From assembly GCA_021397845.1 (NCBI GenBank), contig JAHSVC010000071.1, positions 806,001 to 870,000 of the forward strand: a DNA stretch of 64,000 nt, in the 5' to 3' direction. How positions within the stretch are numbered: the stretch's first letter is position 1; every line of letters begins with the position of its first letter. Below are positions 1 to 10,635 of the stretch, piece after piece. This DNA comes from Areca catechu. Lineage: Eukaryota; Streptophyta; Magnoliopsida; Arecales; Arecaceae. The notes under the pieces are model-generated. The model was not told the origin of the DNA. It was given only the letters and a program-made list of their open reading frames with translations, and did no database searches. The position numbers and the translations under genes are program-made.

Positions 1-218
1 TTGTGGTAGTTGTGCGGCCTTCTTTAATCGAGTAGTAGTTAACTTTTCCTTCCCTTCACAACTCGGTCTGACATCTGTAGATACACAATAATATAAATGT
101 AAAACAAAACAAATATCAAGTATATTAAATAAGCATATATACAAACAAGTTATCAAATATTAAAAAAAAAGAGTAAAGAAATTACCTAGAAGCATAAATT
201 TTATATCATAATTACTCT
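1..218. other. CACTA sequence downstream of the transposase, unassigned
   Basis: AT-rich sequence following the stop of the transposase C-terminal exon. A short minus-strand stretch at 1-70 encodes a basic, lysine-rich peptide that could belong to a further exon or to the second CACTA gene (the TnpA type). The match is too short to call. No other signal is visible. Confidence 0.3.
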
Positions 219-1183
219 TCATTTCCTCCTTGTCATTTCATGTATTTCATTACTTTCTAAATCATCTTCATCAGTTAAATATTCTTCTTCTTCCTCTTCT
301 TCTTCAACTTCCTCTTCATCTTTTTTCTTCATCATCAATGGTGCCTTCAAGATATGCATCAACCTCCTCAAATAATCCCTTACTATCTCGTAAATTCTCA
401 ATAGCCTCATATCATCTATTGCATTGATTCGAGACATCTCATCATCTTGAAAAGTAGGCTCCAAAGTGTGATCATTATCTACTTGACCTCTCGATCTTGT
501 CTTGATGACCACCCACCAATCTACCTTATCTCTTATCCTTTCAGGATTAGGTAAATAATACACTTGCACCACATGTTTAGGAAGAATGATGGATCGAACT
601 TTGGATACCTTCTATGATGTCGAATCTCAATAATATCGTACTGTTTATGCACTTTCATCCCCCGATTTATGATAGGATCAAACCATTCACAATAAAATAC
701 CACACTATCACCACCCGTCACTGTAATACTGTAACTCCACCACTTCCTTAAGAATACCATAGAAATCACTTTCTTATTACCATATCCTCTACCCTTAACA
801 CATACTCCACTATTGTTTGTTTTTTTGCCCTCAATATAGCATGTGTGTGGAATTTGAATCCACTAATGAGATACATGGGCCAGGTTTTTATCACTCTCAT
901 GGGACCCCAGGCTAAGTCATTCAAGTGTTGATTTTGTATCATACTACATGGATTGTGTACCTAATTATAAATTGCAAACATAATGTATTAGACTTATGTT
1001 TCATATGAACAAATAATTTGATTTGGACAAGAAGTTAAAGCTTACATAATCTTTGAACCATGATGCAAACGAAGCCTCAATCCGTACATCTATTTGAGCA
1101 TCACTAAGACATCCAGGTGTGGAAGCATGCACATATGGCACAAACATGCTAAAATACCATTGTATTAGTTTTGTCGCATTCAT
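219..1183 (-). pseudogene. Tnp2 C-terminal part: DUF4216 and acidic tail
   Basis: The minus-strand frames give a WFKDYV motif (around 1050), a GFKFHTHA-like motif (around 860), a VVFYCEWFDP motif (around 690) and KVDWWVVIKT (around 510). This is the order found in the DUF4216 part of plant CACTA transposases. The last exon ends in a tract of about 16 mostly glutamate residues, coded by the CTT/TCT run at 275-335. Expansion of this low-complexity tract is probably recent slippage. Frames shift between 533 and 1001, so the segment is not translatable as one piece. Confidence 0.75.
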
Positions 1184-1228
1184 TAACTGAGTATAGAGTT
1201 CATTGTGAAGTTAAGGAGGATGCGATAC

Positions 1229-2001
1229 TCACTCAAGATACGGCTTCACTTCATCATAATTTAATAATATATGTAATGTTGCAACAGTAAGCTCCTCATC
1301 AGTCAAATTCCATGTTCTACATTGACCAGATGAGTGACCAAACTGACTGAATATTGAAAGAGTTGGTTGGCACCTTATTGCATACTCTTCCCTACTATCA
1401 TTTTGATTAGCCCCAATGCGTATAGTATATACATGAGTCTCAAAATAATACGAACAGAAGTAAGATGTCTCCTGTGCTAAGTATGCCTCACATATAGAGC
1501 CTTCAACACGAGCTCTATTCTTAACCATTTTTTTCAACTTGTTAAGAAACCTAAGAACATAGCATTGTATGTTCGTACATATGATATAAAAGAGTATATG
1601 GTTAAAGATTTGAAACACATACAGAAATATTCTTTTTTACCTCTCAAAAGGATACATCCATCTATATCGAACAGGTCCACCACTCGTGCTTAATATGGTA
1701 GGTGAACAGGTAAATGTTCCATTGAGTTAAAGAAACTAGGTAGAAATATACGTTCCAACTTACACAAGATGATAGGAATATTGTGTTCCATTTGTACTAA
1801 ATCCTCCTCCCGCAGCACAGTTGAGCATAAGTCTTTAAAGAATATACTCAACTCAGTAAGAGGTTTCCATATTGGTTCTGGTAATGCAATAAATGCAATG
1901 GGCAACAAACACTCCAAAAATACATGGCAATCATGACTCTTCATTCCAAATAACTTGCCTTCGTTCATGTCTACACATCTACAGATTTGAAGCATATCCA
2001 T
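1229..2001 (-). pseudogene. Tnp2 middle part: DUF4218
   Basis: Minus-strand translation shows GMKSHDCHVFLECLLPIAF followed by a segment with FFKDLCS and LCKLERIFLPSFF, hallmarks of DUF4218, which follows the transposase core in plant CACTA proteins. The piece at 1229-1500 ends in LNYDEVKPYLE, the conserved segment after DUF4218. The function of DUF4218 is unknown. The two pieces are in different frames with about 70 bases between them. Confidence 0.8.
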
Positions 2002-2100
2002 TAGGCATTTTCAATCCTCTTACCCATTCACAAACAACTCTTTTTTGGTCCAGTGTAAAACTAAATTTGCTTTTGGTTTCATCACCTTCCATTAGGTAAC

Positions 2101-3287
2101 TCATAGAGTTCCAAATCTCGCCGCCTACAATACTCTTTCAAGTCCATTCTTGCTTTAACATTATCCTTTGTCTTATTTTTTACATCCATAACAGTATTAA
2201 GGATATATCACATTTTTTTCTATGTGCATGACATCTAAGTTATGTCAGATTAAATTCATCTTCCAATATGGTAATTCCCAGAATATGCTCTGCTTCGTCC
2301 AATTATGACTATCTCCATAGCCATGAAAATTACAAGGACCTGTTTCAGTTATTTTGGGATATCCACGAACTTTTTTCCATACTTGGTCCCCTGTTAATCT
2401 AAGAGGAGGCTTTGATCTATCAAATTTGTTTTTCCGAAAGGCATCCTTATTTCTTCTGAACACATGATCAAAAGGCAAGAATTGACGATGACAATCAAAC
2501 CATGTATTTTTACCCCCATGCTCCAAGCGGAAAGCCTTTGTCCTCTCCATACAATAAGGACATGCTAATTTTCTAGCTGTGCTCCATCCCGATAACATGC
2601 CATATGCCAGAAAATTATTAATTGTCCACATTAAAGCAGCCTTCATGAACAAATTTGCTTCTTTGAAATGTCATAAGTAAGTACACCCTCATTCCACAAA
2701 ACTTTAATTCATCTATCAATGGTTGCAAATATATGTCTATCATGATTTTAAGATTATGCGGTCCAGGAATGAGCATGGTTAAAAACATATATGGAGCAGT
2801 CATACACATATCAGGAGATAAATTGTAAGGCATAAAATTACTGGCCAACAGGAGTATGGTGAAGCAGATAGACTGTATGGAGTAAAGCCATCAGTGCATA
2901 ATCCAAGTCTAACATTTCTTGGCTCCAATGCAAACTCGGGATATGTATAGTCAAATATTTTCATTCTTCTCCGTCTGATGGGTGGCACAAAATACCTTGT
3001 TTCCGTCTATTCTCATAATGCCATCTCATGTGTCCAGCCGATCTATTCGAGGCATAAAGCCTCTTAAGTCTAGAGATAAGTGGCAAATAATGCATCCTCT
3101 TGTAAGGAACTTGACTATGATTCATACTTCCCGTACTACCTGGTTTGTATCGAGGATGATCACAGAACTTGCAATCAATTAAAGACTCATCATCCTTGTA
3201 ATATAACATACACCCATTAAAGCAACAATCTATTTTTTAGCAGATAGGCCAAGCTTTGAAACTAATTTCTTTATCTTATAGAAGTCG
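2101..3287 (-). pseudogene. Tnp2 core: Transposase_21 domain
   Basis: This is the catalytic-region remnant. Minus-strand frames read, in order: a CCFNGCMLYY-like zinc-binding start and CDHPRYKPGS (around 3130-3220), FALEPRNVRLGLCTDGFTPY (around 2880-2940; partner acidic residue of the core), a CMTAPYMFLTMLIPGPH block (2760-2810), a YLQPLIDEL block, then WTINNFLAYGMLSGWSTARK and CPYCMERT. The order and spacing match the Tnp2 family. The downstream frame includes the conserved NLMHIEKNV motif near 2230. At least four frame changes are visible. Confidence 0.82.
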
Positions 3288-3292
3288 GAAGG

Positions 3293-4014
3293 TGTTGCCG
3301 CTCCTCCCCTAAGACCGGGCTCGGTGGGTACACTGGAGAGCTCCTCGACCGGTCGACCTACAGAAAGTCCCTGGGCGTCGGATGGGCTCCGGCGGGGGAC
3401 ACTCCGATGCTTAAGTTAGAGGAGAAATCAGAGCAACAGGATGGAAAGAACTAAGAGAAAGATGTCATGGTAGGGAAAAAAGAGTCACCTCCCTCGTGGA
3501 GATCCCCCGGGCGCCTTTTATAAGCATGGAGTGCCGCCAAATTCTATTGGGGGGTAGGCTAAGAAAACTCAGATTTGCCTCCAGGAGAATCAGCACGGTG
3601 GCGAGGTCATGGGCTGGCGGTGTGTGGCAGGAGCGTCAGAGTGATGGCTTGGCGGCAAGAGTTGTGGCTATGCGGTGGAGTTTGTTGCAATAGAATGTCG
3701 GAACTTGTTAGGGGATAGGCTCCTGGAACCTTCGAGCAGTCCCCTCAATGGTGGATTGACCTCGGTTGAGGGGAGTTGTCCGGCTGATCGTGGCATCCAT
3801 CAGGGCCTCAAAGGAGCCAATGCGCACGCGGGAAGGCATCCATCAACCCTCGGGGTCCCCGGGTAAGCCCTTCGGGAAAGGGGCCACGGGGTCCTCCTCA
3901 AGAACCGGGGGGGCCAGACCTCTCTTCTTGTGGCCTCCCGAACCCTCTCGCGAGGAACAGCCGACCGGACTCCCAGGGCCGGTCCGACCCAAGGTTAGCT
4001 GATGGGGCGCGATA
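3293..4014 (-). mobile_element. Solo LTR of a Ty3/gypsy-type element
   Basis: A GC-rich 722-bp block inserted in the transposase and flanked by a perfect 5-bp duplication, GAAGG (3288-3292 and 4015-4019). Termini in plus orientation are TG...TA (probably CA decayed). Minus orientation is inferred from a TATAAAA box at 3517-3523 (minus) followed downstream by AACTTAAGCATCGGAG, a U5 motif common in plant gypsy LTRs, and by a CGGCAACA end. With no internal region and a matching TSD, this is a solo LTR formed by LTR-LTR recombination. Coding sequence resumes directly on each side, so the host was a coding transposase before the hit. Confidence 0.82.
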
Positions 4015-4019
4015 GAAGG

Positions 4020-4696
4020 TATTAGATTACCATGAGGGCTTATCTTTTTCATAAGCCCCACAAATTGATTAAAACAATGTTGAGATATATTATTATCTGA
4101 CTTGATGCTCATCATTCTAACCGCAACTGATAACTCTGAGTGATTAGTACAACCTGGCCAGAGCGGCTATTGTGCTGCATGCAACATCTCGTAAAACTTT
4201 TCAGACTCTTTATTTGGAGGCTCCTCCACATAATTTGGAGTATCTATTCCGATAAGCATCAATATTACTATTATAAAACATCTTCAAAATTTAGACCAGC
4301 AGCATCAAAAACCATGGCTTTGTATCTACTGATTTGCTCATTATTGACCAATTGACCACAACTAGAAGCACTAAATTGAGCAGTAATTGAACCAATAAAT
4401 TGTATTTGATCAACACCATAATTCATAATTGGTTCAATTTCCCCATGTTTTGTCCAATACCACTAGTCAGGTTTGAAACCTTTTTTATAAAGATGTACCT
4501 TTACTTCCTCTACAGTTAAGTACTTTGTGTTTTTGCACTTGAAACAAGGACACCTAATTTTTTCTCATTCACAAATATAGGTTGTCGGCATGCAAAGTGA
4601 ATAAACAACTCCACCCCCATTAGAAACTCATATGTAACCCTTTCAGTCCGGTAAAAGCCTATTATACATCCAACTACGATAATGATGAATGCCCAT
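4020..4696 (-). pseudogene. Tnp2 N-terminal part: Transpos_assoc zinc module
   Basis: From the ATG at 4694-4696 the minus strand gives SWMYNRLLP, then LFIHFACRQP, then a cysteine motif CPCFKCKN and a VKVHLYKKGF segment with a tryptophan-rich WYWTKHGE. These are the marks of the Transpos_assoc domain at the N-terminus of CACTA transposases. The part at 4020-4120 (MMSIKSDNNISQHCFNQF) is the next conserved block and runs straight into the solo LTR. There are two frameshifts and three stops within 500 bases. Confidence 0.75.
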
Positions 4697-4699
4697 AAT

Positions 4700-5250
4700 A
4701 ACGAAGCTTTAGAGTATTTCCTTGATAATCAACCTAAAATTATAAACAATTGATGCATGTTAATCTTGAGTTTTTATGCGTGTACTATATACAAATGCAT
4801 GTTAACCATTATTAGAGTACATAATGAGTAATGGTGCATAGATACTAATTTCATTTTTTTTTGTAGAATACATGGATAATGAATATAAATAATAAAAGTT
4901 GATCAAAAAATTGAAAGAAAAGGCAGTAAATAGGGTATGCATAAATTTTGCCCTACCTATATCTGAACCCATTTAAATCTTCCTATATAAGAGTTCTTAA
5001 AGCACATGTTAAAGATTCAAGATCATAAGTATAAATCTTGAAAAAGAAATTAAAAAAAAATATTATTACCTTTGTATTCTCTCCTGACGAGAAAGTTACA
5101 AAACTAAACTCACGACAATGGCCACCGAAATGTTCCTATTATTCACAAAGTCATATAAAATAAGAAATGTGATTAAAAATATGTTTATAGACAAGCATGT
5201 TAAGTAAAACCATGTAAGTAAAATCACTTATTCCCATTATTCTCGCTATC
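4700..5250. other. CACTA region upstream of transposase, no gene seen
   Basis: AT-rich sequence with no convincing ORF or motif. It should hold the promoter or leader of the minus-strand transposase, but no TATA box can be assigned with confidence. Confidence 0.4.
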
Positions 5251-5289
5251 CCAACTTATTCCTCCTCTATTCTAGACTTATTCTTGTCA

Positions 5290-5800
5290 TTTTCCTCCTA
5301 AATCTACTCGGATTGAAAGCCCAGAATACCCATCCACCCCCACAGCCCACCAAGCTCCCTTCACCATCGCTGCCACTCTCTGGTCCGGATCTCACCGGAG
5401 ACATCCCTGTCCGCGCCTCCCATGCCGCCCGTCTCCTCCAGTACATCCGACCCCTCATCTCCCCGCAGCGAACCCATTGGAGGACCCCTCTCCCCTGTTC
5501 ACGGAAGGGAGACAGTGGCGAACCGACTCCGGCGAACCCATCGGACCCATCTCTTCCCAGTTCACGGAAGGAGAACCCACCGTCTCCTCCGACTCCGGTG
5601 AACCACCGTCTCTCCCCTGTTCACGAAAGGAGAACCCACTCTCTCTCCCCTGTTCATGGAAGGAGAACCCACGGTCTCCTTCGAACCCGGCGAACCCACC
5701 GTCTCCTCCGACTCCAGCAAACCATCATCGTCCGTCCACCTCTCCCTGTCACATTCACTCCCTGTCACTGAGCCCCATCTACCATGTTCGGTAGATGAGA
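5290..5800. repeat. GC-rich imperfect tandem repeat, likely captured gene DNA
   Basis: The block contrasts sharply in base composition with AT-rich flanks. From about 5470 to 5740 it contains an imperfect repeat built on CTGTTCACGGAAGG and GAGAACCCACCGTCTCC units, open in two plus frames and one minus frame. The first 150 bases read in plus as a proline-rich peptide with a PDLTGDIPVRASHAARLLQY segment, which looks like real coding sequence, but I do not recognise the family. Its location next to an ORP exon fragment suggests CACTA capture of host DNA. This is inference. Confidence 0.45.
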
Positions 5801-5959
5801 GATTCAAAGAAAAAAAATTGTAGATTAAGTGGAAGAGGGATCTACCTTGAGAGTGGAAGGAGGAGATGGAATCTGTGGAATGAAAAGAGGGAAGCTAGAT
5901 GAAATGAAAATGAAATCCGCTGGAACGAAGAGGGAATCCCGACGATCACGGTGGGCAGG

Positions 5960-6440
5960 GGAGGTTAAGGGGTTTTAAATGTTATTGATTTATAAGAAAA
6001 GTTTTATATAAGTTAAATATTTGTTTAATAAATTAATAATAAAAAATAAATTTTAATGGTTGTGATAGTAGGTAGGCTTTTCAAATATTCTAAGTTCAAT
6101 TCCTGCTATCTACTATTTTATATAAAAAAGTATTAGAAACAATTTTTATTTTTTTTTTTTGAATAATTTTTTAATATTTTCTTAGGCCTTTCTTTCTAGT
6201 TTTTCTATGTTGATTAAAATAAACAGGAAGGCAAACTCGTGTAAGATCTATTCTAACATTATTTTGATCATTAACCAAAGGCTAACTCCTTTTTTTTCCT
6301 CAATAGGATCTGGTAATACATCTAAGGAGAAGAAAAGAAGAGCTTGATTTTTTTTTTTTTGTACCTTTCAATTTCTATCATGAACTCTATTTATAGGCCC
6401 AAAAATTAGATGTTTGGGCTAATCCAATGACTACATTATT
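5960..6440 (-). repeat. Captured segment, copy 1 of direct repeat
   Basis: About 480 bases match 8490-8965 in the same orientation, with many small differences (shared landmarks: the GTAGGTAGG run, TTCTAGTTTTTCTATGTT, AACAGGAAGGCAAACTCGTGTAA, AATACATCTAAGGAGA). The two copies lie about 2.5 kb apart. They contain the ORP exon fragment plus what look like flanking intron sequences (T-rich tract before a TTAG acceptor). This is probably a segmental duplication inside the CACTA element after a single capture event. LTRs are unlikely because there are no TG/CA ends. Confidence 0.7.
6210..6321 (-). pseudogene. ORP (oxysterol-binding-protein-related) exon fragment, copy 1
   Basis: Decayed duplicate of the exon at 8743-8855. 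The minus strand reads DVLPDPIEE, KKGVSLW, then after a one-base shift LTRVCLPVYFN. The parent domain is the start of the sterol/lipid-binding domain of plant ORPs, cytosolic and membrane-contact lipid-transfer proteins. A T-rich stretch and TTAG acceptor-like site precede the exon on the minus strand. A frameshift and a stop in the middle show that this copy is non-coding. Confidence 0.7.
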
Positions 6441-7980
6441 AACATCTAATAGATAAAAAATATTAATCTGATGATGAATGTCTAACGGTAGAAATATTAA
6501 TGTTAAGCAATAGCTAATAAAAATAATCAAATCGATGGTTAAAAGAAGAAAATGATTAAAATTAAAAGCAAAAAAAATAAAATATTTACCGCACCATGTT
6601 TCACCCGTGAGCATGATTTGCATTTGCACACATGCTAGCCGGGCCTAGCGGCATGCGTATGGAAAATAGTCCAAAATATGACAAAATCAAAGAAAGAAGT
6701 TTTCATTACATATAAAACCAATTCTCAATTTTACTCATGTCTAATATATGACTAATTAAATAAGGATGGAGAGAATTTAGAGGGTATTAGATGGGGGATT
6801 TGGTATAAAAAATTTTGAGTTTTCCCTCCAAAACACTAACAATATCTACATGAAATGTAATATACATGAAATCTCATGTTTTGAATTTATTGGTGTTCTT
6901 CTTCCTCATAAATTTGAGATAATATATATCTCTGGTCCGAAAGCAACAAAGTGGTAGGTTGCATCTATTTCACATTTACTACTGAATATTATTGTATCCA
7001 ATATACTCAAAACAAGACGCACAACATTAACTCCAATAGAAACTCAAAGAGGTTTGTACCTCTGTTACATGGCTCAGTTTTGAAGGGCATAAAGAACTCA
7101 ACAAATTCTTTGTACCCTCTGTATTAATCTTAAATGGAAATTTACAAACATTGCTAATATATTCTATTTACAAAAAAAAATTATTAGAAATTCTCATGAT
7201 AAAGTATTTGCCTGGAGGAAGAAAAATAATACAACGAGGTTTATGTAGAAAATGAAGCAAGATCGCACCCAAAAAAAAGTATTTGTTTAATTTTATTAAT
7301 AAAATATGTAATCGATACTGGCAGGCACACACCTATAGTGAGTTTTGCATGATTTTAAGAGAGAGAAGCTATGACAACTTAAAGAGAGAAGGAATCCGTT
7401 GAAACGGGAAGACCAAGTGTGTGCGAGCGTATATAAACGAACTTTTGATAAATCTAATCAAATAATCAAATTTTGAAATTGTTTTTATGGGAAGATAAAT
7501 ATAATAATAAAAAAAATTGGTCGAGAAATTGCCAATGATATACTCCGGTAATTAGTTAGCATGGGCTGTGTTATTATAGAAAGTAGTCAAAAGCCGGATA
7601 TCTAAAGAATCTAATAAATGAAAATTTTAACAAATAAATAGAAACCTATGTAGGAAAAAAACAAAAGAGAGATAGGCAAAATAACAAATATCTTAGAGAC
7701 CGGACTGAGCCTGATTTGGAATAAGCGAAACGGGAGATGGAAATGGATGGGGTGTCGGTATGGAGGGAAGGACGAGTGAGGAGATGCTCAGCGGGCCATG
7801 GAAGCATGGATGGAGCCACGCATGAGGAGGCATAGAAAATGATTTAAAAAAATTATAAGATAATCAGGCGGGAGGCCGAGAGCTTATGGCCGTCGATCAT
7901 ACCATGGAGGGGGAGATTGATCATGGAGTAGCCAAGTGGGGGCTTGCAATCGTCACTCCTTGTTGAGTGGAGGGGACCGA
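6440..7980. other. AT-rich CACTA interior, no gene seen
   Basis: About 1.5 kb of AT-rich sequence with poly-A/T tracts and no recognised ORF. It could include intron sequence from the captured gene or filler of the CACTA element. No terminal repeats or TSD-like pairs were seen. Confidence 0.4.
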
Positions 7981-8480
7981 GGATACCGGTGGTCGATCGC
8001 TAGTAATCATTGGGCCTTACGGGCGTCGAGCCGGACCGAGTGAGGGGGAATCTTCCAAGCGTGCAGTCCTCCCCATGGGCATCGATCTAAGTGTGAGGAG
8101 GGAATGACCAGAGGAGCTAAGCTAGTATATGAGAGCTTATCATGGTCGTCGAGCACTCCGGAGGGAAGATCATGGAGGTAGAGTTGCACGGTTGCCGGAC
8201 CAAGTGAAGGAGAGCCAGGGGCCAAGGGGTCTCTTATCGAATCCCTTCTAAGCACTGATCGATCTGTAGAGGCCAAGTCGATCAGGGGTTTATTGTAGCT
8301 ACCGAGTCCTCTGAAGGATCTCCTCTCGTGGGCGTCCTACTTGGAATAAAGGAGAGGACGTGATGGGATTTCTCTGATGGGCACCCCGTGGGTGGAGGAG
8401 TGGAAGCGAAAGGGTTCGATTCGAGGGAAGAGAGGGAAGCCTGATGATCAAACAGAGATGGGTGGTGGGTGTGGGAGTTT
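7980..8480. other. GC-rich block, possible captured fragment
   Basis: A GC-rich stretch inside AT-rich surroundings. It is adjacent to the second ORP exon copy, as the GC-rich block at 5290-5800 is to the first. The longest frame (minus, 8007-8276) is rich in Leu, Pro, Arg and Ser and matches nothing I know. The paired layout (GC block, then AT-rich exon copy) suggests the duplication unit may be larger than the 480 bases that still align well. Confidence 0.35.
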
Positions 8481-8489
8481 AAGGGATTT

Positions 8490-8965
8490 TAGGTTTTATT
8501 AATTATAAGAAAGGTTTTATATAGGTAAATATTTTTTAATATATATATAAATATAATAAATAAAATTGGATCTTAATGGTTATGAAAGTAGGTAGGTTTT
8601 TCAAAGGTTCTAGGTTCAATTATGCTATCTACTATTATAAAATTATTTTATAAAAAATATTAGAACAATATTTTTTTATTTTCTTTTTTTTGAATAATTT
8701 TTTTGATATTTTTTATAGGCCTTTCTTTCTAGTTTTTCTATGTTCATTAAAATAAACAGGAAGGCAAACTCGTGTAACATCTGTTCCAACATTATCTTTG
8801 ATCATTGACCAAAAGCTAACTCCTTTTACTTTCTCAATAGGATCAGGTAATACATCTAAGGAGAGAAAAAAAGAGCTTGATTTTTTTTTGTACCTTTCAA
8901 TCCCTATCATGGAATCTATTTATAGGCTCAAAAATTAGATATTTGGGCTAATCCAATAATTAAGA
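8490..8965 (-). repeat. Captured segment, copy 2 of direct repeat
   Basis: Partner of 5960-6440 in the same orientation. This copy keeps the open ORP exon. It is followed directly at about 8965 by the first of the CACTA subterminal repeats, so it lies nearest the element terminus. Confidence 0.7.
8743..8855 (-). pseudogene. ORP (oxysterol-binding-protein-related) exon fragment, copy 2
   Basis: A minus-strand open frame of 38 codons reads DVLPDPIEKVKGVSFW, then SMIKDNVGTDVTRVCLPVYF and NE. This matches the conserved stretch where the lipid-binding domain of plant ORP1-type proteins begins (EKGVSLWSMIKDNVGKDL then RVCLPVYFNE in family members, from memory). In the parent protein an LSSLQKC segment should follow, but here the frame runs into unrelated RKTRKKGL. 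It is preceded by a T-rich tract and TTAG, a plausible intact splice acceptor. So it is one exon of a host gene carried in a CACTA transposon, not a functional gene. Confidence 0.75.
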
Positions 8966-9460
8966 GCTCATTTATAAGGAATAAATTCCTCGAAAAATCC
9001 CTCACAAAAAAATTTTCGTGGAATTATTTTATTTGGAAATATTTTTACTAAGAACCAAATTATGATGAAAAGATTCCTCGAAAAATCCCTTGCAAAAATA
9101 ATTTCTGAGGGATTTTGCGACAAATTTTTTTATTAAAAATTTTTTTACTAAGAACCAAATTATGATGAAAAGATCCCTCAGAAAATCCATCACAAAAATA
9201 ATTTGCGAGGGATTTTTCGAGAAAACTTTTTTCCTTGGAAAATTTCTACCAAGAGCTCATTTATAAGGAATAAATCCCTCGGAAAATCCCTCACAAAAAA
9301 AATTTCCAAGGGATTTTGCGAGGGATTATTTTATTTAAATTTTTTTTTACTAAGAACAAAATTATCATGAAAAGATCTCTCGAAAAATCCTTCACAAAAA
9401 TAATTTTCGAGAGATTTTGCGAGGAATTTTTTTTATTAGATTTTTTTTTTACTAAGAATC
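8965..9460. repeat. CACTA subterminal repeats, array 1
   Basis: Repeated units of GAGGGATTTTGCGAGG and its complement AAATCCCTCGCAAAA, separated by AT-rich spacers such as CTAAGAACCAAATTATGATG. At least four spacer copies are visible. Direct and inverted units alternate, so single strands would form long hairpins. In CACTA elements such subterminal motifs bind the element's own DNA-binding protein. That role is assumed from the family. Confidence 0.7.
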
Positions 9461-9950
9461 AAATTATGAGCAATCATACTAATTTCATGTGAATGCAATT
9501 TGAAGGACAAACATATAAAATATCCTGTAATATTCGAAAATAGGCATCACCGTCATGCCAATTTCAATCATTAGTATGATTAACAATAAAAAGATGATGA
9601 AATTTATGATATTATTGGCCTCTCAAAAGATATATCAAATAGTTATCATAATGAAAGGTTGAGGAAGCTTCGGATATTACAGAGGATTGGATGGACATCC
9701 AAATGCTCTGTCCTATCTTGAATCTTTCAAACAGATCATTTCAGAAAAGAATGAAGATGGGAGATATATCAAATATTGCTCTTTTTTGTATGAATATTAG
9801 CATGAGTTTCCTGAACATTCATATATGGTTTGATCAGCAAGAATGAATGAATGGTCTATTAGAGAGTATGTTAGGTCTCTTTGAATATTACAATATATTG
9901 AACATCTATGGTCAAGTGAGAATAAGCATTGGTGATTGCAATTGCAACCA
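9460..9950. other. Unique spacer between subterminal arrays
   Basis: About 490 bases without the repeat unit. A plus-strand stretch around 9665-9800 reads GLDGHPNALSYLESFKQII and then a KNEDGRYIKYCSFLYEY-like segment, which looks like decayed coding sequence that I cannot assign. It may be another captured fragment. No start, splice or stop context supports a gene. Confidence 0.35.
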
Positions 9951-10630
9951 TCCTCGGAAAATTTTTCCGAGGGAATTATTTTTCGAGGGAATTTCCGATA
10001 TAATTTTTTCCTTGAAAATTTTCAACAGATTTTTTGAGGGAAATTCTCCGAGAAATTTTTGAGGGAATATTTCTGGGGAATTTTCGATGGAACATTATCG
10101 GGAGATTTTCCGAGGGAATATTACCAGGGGATTTTCCGAGGGAATATTTCTGGAAATTTTCGATGGAACATTACCGGGAGATTTTTCGAGGGAACATCTC
10201 CGAGGGTAAGTTTTCGAGGTATTTTCCGAGGGAAACTTTTCGAGGAATTTTCCGAGGGTAAGTTTTCGAAGTATTTTCCGAGGGATTTTTCGAGAGATTT
10301 CTCTAGAAATATTTTTTGAGGGATTTTTCGAGAAATTTTTTTATTGAAAATTTTTTACTAAGAACTAAATTATGATGAAAAGATCCCTCGGAAAATCTCT
10401 CACAAAAATAATTTGCGAGGGATTTTCCAAAAAAACTTTTTCGTCGGAAAATTTCTATTAAGAGCTCGTTTATAAAGAATAAATCCATTAGAAAATCCCT
10501 CGCAAAAAAAATTTCCGAGGGATTTTGCGAGGAAATTTTTTTCCTTAAAAAATTTTACAGTTAATTTTTTTTGTCAGAAAATCTCTCGAAATTATGAAAA
10601 AAAATTTTCCGATAAAATCCCTCAGTAAAA
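9950..10630. repeat. CACTA subterminal repeats, array 2
   Basis: Dense run of TTTTCCGAGGGAA and TTTTCGAGG units (about 20 copies between 9955 and 10340), then inverted units like those in array 1 up to the terminus. The short plus-strand frames here (Arg-Gly-Phe-Ile-rich peptides) are products of the repeat, not genes. Confidence 0.7.
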
Positions 10631-10635
10631 CACCC

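Larger units (their letters stand above)
219..4696 (-). pseudogene. Tnp2-type CACTA transposase pseudogene
   Basis: Nearly complete but broken transposase of the En/Spm TnpD/Tnp2 family, which cuts and joins CACTA ends in the nucleus. Reading from the minus-strand ATG at 4694-4696, the domains come in family order: Transpos_assoc module (about 4440-4696), the central transposase domain Transposase_21 (about 2245-3287), DUF4218 (about 1690-2001), a linker typical of the family (about 1229-1500), DUF4216 (about 620-930), and a C-terminal tail with an acidic run (219-572). Frames change many times and stops occur throughout, for example between 2101 and 2245. The solo LTR at 3293-4014 splits the ORF exactly, with conserved coding sequence on both sides. 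Some frame breaks could be introns, but most look like decay. Confidence 0.85.

Noticed and set aside
230..427. Plus-strand ORF rich in Leu and Ser
   Set aside because: Antisense of the glutamate-rich tail of the CACTA transposase.
5960..8965. Direct repeats considered as LTRs of an element
   Set aside because: No TG/CA ends, PBS, polypurine tract or TSD; both copies hold exon sequence of a host gene family.
9847..10488. Short ORFs with repeated Arg-Gly-Ile-Phe peptides
   Set aside because: Frames through the CACTA subterminal repeat; no start context or conservation.
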